Positions 1 to 4,938 of a stretch of 7,466 nucleotides of DNA are shown one piece after another. A model generated the notes under the pieces. The model worked only from the letters and a program-made list of their open reading frames with translations. It was not told the origin of the DNA and did not search any database. Source of the DNA: Phycisphaerae bacterium SM23_33 (GTDB taxonomy: Bacteria; Planctomycetota; Phycisphaerae; SM23-33); assembly GCA_001303665.1 (NCBI GenBank), contig LJUF01000298.1, positions 1-7,466 of the forward strand, in the 5' to 3' direction. The number at the start of each line of letters is the position of its first letter. Position 1 is the first letter of the stretch. Position numbers and translations under genes: made by a program.

Positions 1-1
1 C

Positions 2-1012
2 CGGTCGAACATCGCCGCCGACGCGGTGGGGGACCTGCAAACCGACGAAAAGGCCGAGGATTACCTGACCCTGGAGGCCCGCTGCGCCCGCCGCATCGGG
101 GCCGACCACCTGCACCGCGTCATCTCGGTCCGCACCCGGCGGAACCGGGTGACGGTCGAGGCCGACCCGGCCTCCGGCACCACCGTCGTGCACACACCGG
201 CGGGGGAGCTCCGCCAGGTCCAGCAGTGGGACCCCAACAGCGGCACCGTGTTCACCCGCCAGCACCTCATCAAAGGCGTGGAGAGCTTCGCCGCCTACCG
301 GGCGATGGTTACCGACGAGACGTACGAGCCCAACTACGCCGCGGCCGAGCGCGACATCGCCCGCAGCGGCCTGGCCACGGTGGACGTGCCGGCCACCCCG
401 CTGATGCACCTGCTGCTGTGGGTGATGGACGCCCAGCCCGCCCTGATGGCCATGATGGACCATCGCCAGGAGATGGTCGAGCTGATGGCCGTCATGCACG
501 AGAAGAACAAGGAATACTACCGGCTGGCGGCGGCCGGGCCGGGCGAGATCCTCCGCCCCATGGAGGACGCCTCGGCGATGCTGACCGGCCCGCGGATGTA
601 CGCCGAGCACTGCGTGGGCCTGCTGAACGAGTACGCCGAGATCGTGCACTCGGCCGGCAAGCTGTTCCTGCCGCACATGTGCGGGCACCTGGGCGGCCTG
701 CTGGAGGTGCTGGCGGAGGTGAAGCTGGACGGCATCGAGGCCATCACCACGCCGCCGGTGGGCGACGCGGACCTGGTGAAGATGCGCCGGCGGCTGGGGG
801 ACGTCTGGCTGATCGGCGGGGTGGACCCGTCCCGCTACGCCGTCGTCGCCCCCGAGGCCATGGCCGACCACGTCCGCCAGGCCCTCCAGGCCATGCGCGG
901 CGACCGCAAGTTCATGCTCGGGCACGAGGAGATCCCCGTGGCCGCCACGATGGAAAACGTCCGCGCCGTCGCCCGCCTGGTCGAGCAGACCGCCGACTGG
1001 TTCTACCGGTAG
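2..1012 (+). CDS. URO-D family protein, MtaA/CmuA-like methyltransferase type, 5' truncated
   Basis: This is the C-terminal part of a uroporphyrinogen decarboxylase-fold protein. The frame is open to the left edge. The GTG at 26 is unlikely to be the start, because about 40 family residues (the usual R..PDRVP-type beginning) are missing before it. Counting from that GTG, the segment around residues 65-95 (QQWD...GVESFAAYR) and the HMCGH motif at 217-221 fit the branch of the family that includes MtaA and CmuA. In those proteins an H-x-C pair plus a distant Cys binds the zinc that activates a thiol for cobalamin-dependent methyl transfer. Here H217 and C219 are present, GGVDP follows at 264-268, and the usual third Cys position reads LGHEEIP, with H300 as the candidate ligand. 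True heme-pathway HemE is unlikely because of this metal motif. The methyl donor cannot be deduced. The gene converges with the HD gene 31 bp away. Confidence 0.85.
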   Translation, partial: RSNIAADAVGDLQTDEKAEDYLTLEARCARRIGADHLHRVISVRTRRNRVTVEADPASGTTVVHTPAGELRQVQQWDPNSGTVFTRQHLIKGVESFAAYRAMVTDETYEPNYAAAERDIARSGLATVDVPATPLMHLLLWVMDAQPALMAMMDHRQEMVELMAVMHEKNKEYYRLAAAGPGEILRPMEDASAMLTGPRMYAEHCVGLLNEYAEIVHSAGKLFLPHMCGHLGGLLEVLAEVKLDGIEAITTPPVGDADLVKMRRRLGDVWLIGGVDPSRYAVVAPEAMADHVRQALQAMRGDRKFMLGHEEIPVAATMENVRAVARLVEQTADWFYR

Positions 1013-1013
1013 G

Positions 1014-1031
1014 GCAGGGCCGGCCGCCTGC
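1014..1031 (+). terminator. Possible weak hairpin between convergent genes
   Basis: Just after the URO-D stop codon, GCAGG (1014-1018) pairs with CCTGC (1027-1031) around an 8-base GC loop. It is followed by only two T residues. The position between two convergent genes fits a terminator, but the stem is short and there is no U-tract, so this is a weak call. Confidence 0.25.
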
Positions 1032-1043
1032 TTCGCCCGCGCA

Positions 1044-1643
1044 TCACTGGCTGGAGCCTTCCGGCGCTGCGGCGCCGCCCAGGCCGATCGCCCCGGCCAC
1101 CTCGCGCATGCCGGCGATCACCTCCGTAATCAGCTCGGACAGCTCCATCTCCAGCATGGCGGCGCCCTTCTCGATGACCTGCCGGTCCACGCCGGCGGCG
1201 AAGCGCTTGTCCTTCCATTTCTTGCTCACGGACTTGGCCGTCAGGTCCGTGAGGCTTCGTGAGGGCCGCACCAGGGCGGCCGCCGCCACCAGCCCGGTCA
1301 GCTCGTCCACGGCGTAGAGCACCTTCTCCATTCGGCTTTGCGGCTCGACCTCCGAGCAGATGCCCCACCCGTGCGAGACGACCGCGCGGATGAGCTCCTC
1401 CGGCCAGCCGGCCGCCGCCAGGATCTCCGGGGCCTTCCGGCAGTGCTGCTCCGGAAAGCGCTCGTAATCCACGTCGTGAACCAGCCCCACGACGCCCCAG
1501 CGGTCCGGGTCTTCGCCGAAGCGGCGAGCGAAATGCCGCATCACCGCCTCGACGGCCAAGGCGTGCTTCTGGGCCGTCTCGGAGTGGTTGTACTCTCTCA
1601 GCAGGGCCAGGGCCTGCTCGCGCGTGGGTGTTTCGGATGCCAT
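1044..1643 (-). CDS. HD-domain phosphohydrolase-like protein
   Basis: A 199-residue soluble protein with the metal-binding pattern of the HD superfamily of phosphohydrolases: H27 (QKHALAV), the H56-D57 pair (GLVHDVDYE), H91 (VVSHGWG) and D113 (AVDELTG). Proteins of this small stand-alone type are usually annotated as HD or HDIG hydrolases. The substrate is unknown and nothing nearby identifies it; a nucleotide or other phosphate ester would be typical. Residues 117-122 (GLVAAA) begin a helical C-terminal part, and the last 15 residues are Gly/Ala/Ser-rich and probably disordered. The ATG start is supported by GGAG eight bases upstream on the minus strand. The gene is divergent from hisS and may share its palindromic -10 region. 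Confidence 0.9.
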   Translation of the reverse strand: MASETPTREQALALLREYNHSETAQKHALAVEAVMRHFARRFGEDPDRWGVVGLVHDVDYERFPEQHCRKAPEILAAAGWPEELIRAVVSHGWGICSEVEPQSRMEKVLYAVDELTGLVAAAALVRPSRSLTDLTAKSVSKKWKDKRFAAGVDRQVIEKGAAMLEMELSELITEVIAGMREVAGAIGLGGAAAPEGSSQ

Positions 1644-1693
1644 GGTCCGTTCTCCATTGCCGCAATCGTGTCCGGGCTGCCCGGGCGGCGCTT

Positions 1694-1722
1694 TTGAAAT
1701 CCCTCGCCGGCGGGATTATAAT
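1694..1722 (+). promoter_or_regulatory. sigma70-type promoter for hisS
   Basis: TTGAAA (1694-1699), a 17-bp spacer and a perfect TATAAT (1717-1722) give a near-consensus housekeeping promoter. The expected transcription start is near 1729, about 43 bases before the hisS ATG. The AT-rich box stands out sharply in this GC-rich DNA. Confidence 0.8.
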
Positions 1723-1724
1723 CC
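1713..1724 (-). promoter_or_regulatory. Palindromic -10 region, possible divergent promoter for the HD gene
   Basis: GGATTATAATCC is a perfect 12-bp palindrome, so a TATAAT is also present on the minus strand (1715-1720). A minus-strand transcript would start near 1708 and reach the HD gene ATG at 1643 after about 65 bases. No good minus-strand -35 box is visible at 16-18 bp spacing (around 1737-1744), so activity in this direction would rest on the -10 alone. Symmetric -10 elements are known to give divergent transcription in bacteria. Confidence 0.5.
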
Positions 1725-1772
1725 GCCCACCGGCTGGAGGCATTCGGCGGCACGCGCCGGAGAAATGAGATT

Positions 1773-3065
1773 ATGCAATTTCAGGCGGTAAAGGGAACCC
1801 GGGACTTTTACCCCGAGGAGATGGCCCTGCGGAACTGGCTGACCGACGCCTGGCGGCGGGTGTCGCTGCGCAACGGCTTCGTGGAGTTCGATGGGCCGGT
1901 GCTGGAGTACCTGGACCTGTTCCGGGCCAAGAGCGGCGATGAGATCGTCTCGCAGCTGTTCAGCTTCACCGACCGCGGCGGGCGCCAGCTGGCCCTGCGG
2001 CCGGAGATCACGCCCACGCTGGCCCGCATGGTGGCGGCCCGCATCAGCTCGCTGCCCCGGCCGATCAAGTGGTTCTCCATCCCCACGTGCTTCCGGGCGG
2101 AGAACCCGCAGCGCGGCCGCACCCGCGACTTCCTCCAGTGGAACGTGGACTACATCGGCTCCTACGACGTGCTCGCCGACGCCGAGTGCATCTTCACGGC
2201 CGTGGACTTCCTGGCCGAGCTGAAGCTCACGCCAAAGGACGTTGTGGTCCGCATCGGCTCCCGGCCGCTGACGGCGGCGGCGCTGGGCAAGGTCGGCGTG
2301 CCCGAGAAGGGCATGGAGGCGGCCCTGGCGGCGCTGGACAAGCGGCCGAGGGTCTCGCAGGAGGACTTCATCAAGATCGCCACGGATGCCGGCATACCCC
2401 GGCGGGGCATCGAGCCTTTGTGCCGCTTCCAGGACGCCGCCGACCTGTCGGCGGTGGCGGAGATTCTCCAGGCCGACAACAGCGCGGCGGATGAGATCGG
2501 CAAGCTGGACAGCCTGATGGGCTACCTGGACAACATGGGCGTGGGCGGGTACTGCCGGCTGGACATGCGCATGGTCCGCGGCTTGGCCTACTACACCGGC
2601 ATCGTGTACGAGATCTTCGACGCCACCGAGTCGCTGCGGGCCATCGCCGGCGGAGGGCGCTACGACAACCTGCTGGAGGTCGTCGGCGGGCCCGAGATCG
2701 GGGCCACCGGCTTCGGCATGGGCGACCCCGTGCTGACGATTCTGCTGAAGGAAAAGGGCAAGCTGCCGGAGCTGGCGGCCCGGCTGGACTGCTTCGTGGC
2801 CGACGACGGCCAGGGGGCGGTGGGGGGGATCCTCGGATTGGTGGGGCGGCTGCGGCGGGCCGGCATCGCCGCCGACTTTTCCGCCAAGCGCCAGCCCCTC
2901 GGCAAGCAGCTCAAGGAGGCCAACCGCCGCAACGCCCGATTCGCCGTGATCGTCCGCGGCGACGCCGTCGCCGTCAGAGACCTCCACGCCGGCCGGCAGA
3001 CCGAAATGCCCAGGCAAGAATTCCTCCGGCACCCCCGCAAGCACCTGTACCAGGCCGGCGATTGA
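1773..3065 (+). CDS. hisS: Histidyl-tRNA synthetase
   Basis: A 430-residue class II aminoacyl-tRNA synthetase that charges tRNA-His with histidine in the cytoplasm. It opens with KGTRDFYP (residues 7-14). The motif 2 region runs through FRAEN (107-111) to the FLQWNVD segment (120-126). The HisRS-specific loop RGLAYYTG is at 269-276, with R269 equivalent to the catalytic arginine, and GGGRYD follows at 293-298. The C-terminal anticodon-binding domain occupies about 337-430. Length is normal for the family. Several signatures (LRPEITP, QWNVD, RGLAYY, GFGMGDPVL) resemble, from memory, plant-organelle HisRS rather than the E. coli type, and the usual motif 3 GxER sequence is replaced by GDPV (317-320). 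HisZ is less likely because the catalytic arginine and histidine-loop residues are kept. The ATG is preceded by GGAG at 1759-1762 (10-base spacing) and a near-consensus promoter. Confidence 0.96.
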   Translation: MQFQAVKGTRDFYPEEMALRNWLTDAWRRVSLRNGFVEFDGPVLEYLDLFRAKSGDEIVSQLFSFTDRGGRQLALRPEITPTLARMVAARISSLPRPIKWFSIPTCFRAENPQRGRTRDFLQWNVDYIGSYDVLADAECIFTAVDFLAELKLTPKDVVVRIGSRPLTAAALGKVGVPEKGMEAALAALDKRPRVSQEDFIKIATDAGIPRRGIEPLCRFQDAADLSAVAEILQADNSAADEIGKLDSLMGYLDNMGVGGYCRLDMRMVRGLAYYTGIVYEIFDATESLRAIAGGGRYDNLLEVVGGPEIGATGFGMGDPVLTILLKEKGKLPELAARLDCFVADDGQGAVGGILGLVGRLRRAGIAADFSAKRQPLGKQLKEANRRNARFAVIVRGDAVAVRDLHAGRQTEMPRQEFLRHPRKHLYQAGD

Positions 3066-3117
3066 GGAAAACGAAAATCGGCAGCCGTACGTCCACAACC
3101 CTTAGCAGGGTCGCCTG

Positions 3118-3633
3118 ATGGCCCGCCGCAGCGTACATTACGAGGCCGCGTTCGAGTCCTACCTGCGGGCGAAGGGCTGGCCCTACGTGCTGGTGGACGA
3201 GGCCAAGAAGGCCATCTTCGCCGACGTCTCCATCAAGAGCTTTGACTTCCTGGTGTATTCGGACTCCGAGCCCAACCTGCTGGTGGACGTCAAGGGCCGG
3301 AAGTTCCCCGACAGCGGCCGCGGCCGGCGCTCCTCGCGGGCCTGGGAAAATTGGGTCACCCGCGAGGACATTGACTCCCTCCAGGAATGGGAGAACATCT
3401 TCGGCCCGGAGTTCATGGCCGTGGTGGTGTTCGCCTACTGGCTGCAGGGCCCGCCGCAGCGGGCGCCCTTCGAGGACGTGCACTTTTTCCGCAAGCGGCA
3501 CTACGCCTTCCGGGCCATCGGCCTGCGCGACTACGCCGCCTCGGTCCGCCCCCGCAGCCCCAAGTGGCAGACCTTGTCCATGCCTTCGGAGGTGTTTGCC
3601 CGCCAGGCTCGGGACCTGGCCACCTTCCTGTAG
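3118..3633 (+). CDS. Conserved-type protein with PD-(D/E)XK nuclease-like pattern
   Basis: A 171-residue protein without signal peptide or membrane segment. The N-terminal helix HYEAAFESYLRAKGW (7-21) carries acidic residues E9 and E13. It is followed by strands SFDFLVYS (41-48) with D43 and NLLVDVKGRKF (53-63) with D57-x-K59. An early acidic helix, then D, then D-x-K on adjacent strands matches the core of the PD-(D/E)XK nuclease fold, as in Holliday-junction resolvases and restriction enzymes. A hydrophobic strand (FMAVVVFAYW, 100-109) and a basic segment (FFRKRHY, 124-130) follow. The fold is inferred from pattern only; a nuclease role is unproven. The start ATG has a weak AGGG seven bases upstream. 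The gene lies 52 bp behind hisS with no clear terminator or promoter between, so co-transcription is likely. Confidence 0.8.
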   Translation: MARRSVHYEAAFESYLRAKGWPYVLVDEAKKAIFADVSIKSFDFLVYSDSEPNLLVDVKGRKFPDSGRGRRSSRAWENWVTREDIDSLQEWENIFGPEFMAVVVFAYWLQGPPQRAPFEDVHFFRKRHYAFRAIGLRDYAASVRPRSPKWQTLSMPSEVFARQARDLATFL

Positions 3634-3645
3634 CGATTCGATGCG

Positions 3646-3675
3646 TTGCAACCGGCATCCGGCACGATATATAAT
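3646..3675 (+). promoter_or_regulatory. Promoter-like sequence before the 64-residue membrane protein gene
   Basis: TTGCAA (3646-3651), 18 bp, then TATAAT (3670-3675). The -10 sits inside an AT-rich stretch (ATATATAAT) in otherwise GC-rich DNA. The predicted start near 3682 lies only about 7 bases before the ATG at 3689 and downstream of the GAGG ribosome-binding site at 3677-3680. Either the transcript is nearly leaderless or a different promoter is used. Confidence 0.5.
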
Positions 3676-3688
3676 TGAGGCAAGAGCC

Positions 3689-3883
3689 ATGAAAGCCGAA
3701 AAACTCTTATGCAGCGTTGTGATCGCGGTGCTGCCGGCCGCCGCGGCCTTGGCCAGTGACGGCTATCAGGCCCCCGACATCGAGAAGTCCGGGATATGGA
3801 AGCCGCTGCTGGTGGTCGTTGCGGCCGTCCTCGGCATATGCGTCCTTGGCTTCAAGAACGCCAAGCGGACGCACCTGGATTAG
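3689..3883 (+). CDS. Small exported or membrane protein (64 aa), unknown function
   Basis: A 64-residue protein with a probable signal peptide (residues 1-23: KAEK, then a hydrophobic stretch ending in ALAS). A short polar segment, DGYQAPDIEKSG (24-35), follows. One hydrophobic membrane segment runs from about W37 to F55, then comes a basic tail ending KRTHLD. If the signal is cleaved after residue 22 or 23, the mature protein is about 41 residues: a periplasmic stub, one membrane span and a short cytoplasmic tail. The start is supported by GAGG eight bases before the ATG. I do not recognise a named family, although the ...FKNAKRTHLD ending feels familiar from planctomycete small proteins. 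It sits 55 bp after the nuclease-like gene and upstream of other exported proteins, so an envelope role is plausible but unproven. Confidence 0.75.
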   Translation: MKAEKLLCSVVIAVLPAAAALASDGYQAPDIEKSGIWKPLLVVVAAVLGICVLGFKNAKRTHLD

Positions 3884-3926
3884 CCAGCACTGGTACATAC
3901 ATAGGCTCCCACGGCAACGTCGTGCG

Positions 3927-3951
3927 GGGTGCCGGCCCGACGGCCGGCCCC
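3927..3951 (+). terminator. Strong GC hairpin after the 64-residue gene, possible terminator
   Basis: GCCGGCC (3931-3937), a CGAC loop and GGCCGGC (3942-3948) form a perfect 7-bp stem. It extends by GGG (3927-3929) with CCC (3949-3951) past a bulged T. The sequence after it (TCAGGGTTTAGA) has no real U-tract. It could terminate or slow transcription between the membrane protein gene and the next gene, or be a repeat-type hairpin. It shares the 10-mer GGCCCGACGG with the element at 5989-6073. Confidence 0.4.
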
Positions 3952-3992
3952 TCAGGGTTTAGACCGTCCACCTGACGTACTGGAGGCAGGAC

Positions 3993-4478
3993 ATGAAACA
4001 GTTCATCATTGCGGCGTTGGTGTGCCTGAATGCCGCGCTGCTGCTGGCACTGGTGTTCGGGGCCGGCACGCAAAAGGCCTACGGCCAGGTCATCGGGGCC
4101 AACTACCTGCTGATGACCGGGCACGTCAACGAAGACAACGACGCCGTGTACGTGCTGGACCTGGCGAGTCGGCGGCTGGCCGCCTGGCGCTGGGACAAGA
4201 CGGCCAAGCGGCTGGCCCCCATCGCCGCCGGCGCGGGAGGTCACTGCCATGAAAGACACCCAGAACACCACCATCGCCGTGCTTTGCGTGTCGGCCGCCA
4301 TCCTCGCCACCGTGCTGATCGTGACCGGCCTGAGCGGCCCGGCCAGGGCCGACTCGCCCGTGGCCGGCGGCGAGTACATCATGATCACCGGCGCTTACTC
4401 CAGCGGCACCGACATCCTCTACATCGTGGACCTCCGGGTTCAGCGGCTGCACGCCTACGCCTTCGACCGCACGAATAA
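3993..4478 (+). CDS. Small exported protein, paralog 1, with lost native C-terminus
   Basis: The start ATG has a good GGAGG six bases upstream (3982-3986). Residues 1-31 form a signal peptide or membrane anchor (hydrophobic 4-23, then GTQKAYGQ). Residues 35-78 are homologous to the next gene: ANYLLMTG...AVYVLDLASRRLAAWRWDK matches EYIMITG...ILYIVDLRVQRLHAYAFDR. Homology stops near codon 78 (about 4226), where the neighbour continues for a dozen residues and ends. Here no stop occurs. The frame passes through the ribosome-binding site of the next gene and runs 230 bp inside it, giving an Arg/His-rich tail (about residues 80-161) that looks like out-of-frame translation. The real protein was probably about 90 residues, and its end was removed by a small deletion or frameshift, or the sequence contains an error here. 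Function unknown; probably periplasmic or membrane-anchored. Confidence 0.6.
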   Translation: MKQFIIAALVCLNAALLLALVFGAGTQKAYGQVIGANYLLMTGHVNEDNDAVYVLDLASRRLAAWRWDKTAKRLAPIAAGAGGHCHERHPEHHHRRALRVGRHPRHRADRDRPERPGQGRLARGRRRVHHDHRRLLQRHRHPLHRGPPGSAAARLRLRPHE

Positions 4479-4533
4479 CTCCATCCGTCTGGCCGACAGC
4501 GTCAACCTGGAGCGGGCCTTCGCCACGAAGTAG
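4249..4533 (+). CDS. Small exported protein, paralog 2 (94 aa), unknown function
   Basis: A 94-residue protein with a signal peptide or anchor (hydrophobic about 8-29, cleavage plausible after ARA at residue 34). A compact domain of about 55 residues follows with alternating hydrophobic strands: GEYIMITGAY (41-50), DILYIVDLRVQRLHAYAFD (55-73) and NSIRLADSVNLERAF (77-91). The Y-V/I-x-D-L...RL-x-A/V pattern could be a small beta-sheet unit. It is shared with the preceding gene, so the pair arose by an old duplication. I recall similar small proteins in planctomycetes, where they are unnamed. The ATG has GGGAGG at 4235-4240 with eight-base spacing. Its first 230 bp are overlapped by the read-through frame of paralog 1. 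Confidence 0.75.
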   Translation: MKDTQNTTIAVLCVSAAILATVLIVTGLSGPARADSPVAGGEYIMITGAYSSGTDILYIVDLRVQRLHAYAFDRTNNSIRLADSVNLERAFATK

Positions 4534-4791
4534 CGGACCCGCTTACGGCGCCGCCGACAGAGCAGCCGCCAACGCCCTCAGTGGGGGACCCAGTCGCGGA
4601 ACGCCCTGATTCCGCCATGCCCACGCGGAGCGCCACATAACATATATTATCGGACGTTCCGGGGGACGGCCCAAGCCTCGGGGTAGTTATCCACCAGACC
4701 GTCACGTGGCGCCGACGCGCCGGCCCGATGTCGGCCCGGGCGGCAAAAGGCATCCCCGCGCTTGCGCTTCGGCGACGGCCTGCGGCAAGAA
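4534..4791. repeat. Non-coding interval with hairpins and repeat-like sequence
   Basis: No credible gene is present. Visible structures are GCGGAA (4596-4601) with TTCCGC (4610-4615), GGCGC-CGAC-GCGCC (4708-4721), and an alternative pairing of GCCGAC (4711-4716) with GTCGGC (4730-4735). An isolated AT-rich patch, ACATATATTAT (4640-4650), has no matching -35 box. The stretch CCCCGCGCTTGCGCTTCGG (4754-4772) resembles the GCGCAAGCG-type intergenic repeat I recall from planctomycete genomes, often mistranslated as PSPKRKRG-like peptides. The region may be a decayed repeat island. Confidence 0.4.
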
Positions 4792-4820
4792 TTGCACCCC
4801 CCGTCGAGCCGAGTTATAGT
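4792..4820 (+). promoter_or_regulatory. sigma70-type promoter for the M23 peptidase gene
   Basis: TTGCAC (4792-4797), a 17-bp spacer and TATAGT (4815-4820) give a good housekeeping promoter. The predicted start near 4827 leaves a leader of about 110 bases before the ATG at 4939. The leader is GC-rich and includes a small hairpin, GCGG...CCGC, shortly before the ribosome-binding site. No known riboswitch was recognised. Confidence 0.65.
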
Positions 4821-4938
4821 ATTCGGACGGCGAACGATCTGGCGGGCGGCGACCTGCACGGGCGGTCTCTCAGGGCCGGGGGGTCTCCGGCACCGAGCAC
4901 TGACGGCGGCGGCGCCCGCAGCCGAAAGGAGAATCCCG

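Noticed and set aside
226..1317. 363-codon plus-strand frame across the URO-D and HD genes
   Set aside because: It overlaps two recognised genes in another frame, and its translation is Arg/Gly/Pro-rich shadow sequence.
1765..1791. Eight-codon upstream open frame overlapping the hisS start
   Set aside because: The ATG at 1765 lies only two bases after the GGAG site, too close for efficient initiation, whereas the hisS ATG is ten bases away and matches the family N-terminus.
2805..2838. G-rich run in hisS as a frameshift or G-quadruplex site
   Set aside because: The frame continues through a normal anticodon-binding domain on both sides, and uneven G-runs are expected for Gly codons in GC-rich DNA.
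1716..3098. 460-codon open frame on the minus strand opposite hisS
   Set aside because: It is antisense to a clearly recognised HisRS, and its translation is a low-complexity Leu/Gly/Val/His-rich product typical of shadow frames in GC-rich DNA.
4224..4260. Programmed frameshift fusing the two small exported paralogs
   Set aside because: No slippery sequence is visible, and the fusion would put a second signal or membrane segment in mid-protein. Loss of the first gene's end is simpler.
4640..4650. AT-rich patch ACATATATTAT as a promoter
   Set aside because: No reasonable -35 box lies 16-18 bp away on either strand, and no gene follows at a sensible distance.
4762..4938. In-frame upstream extension of the M23 peptidase (ATG at 4762)
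   Set aside because: It would bury the signal peptide 59 residues inside the protein and place the start upstream of the apparent promoter. The ATG at 4939 has a strong ribosome-binding site.
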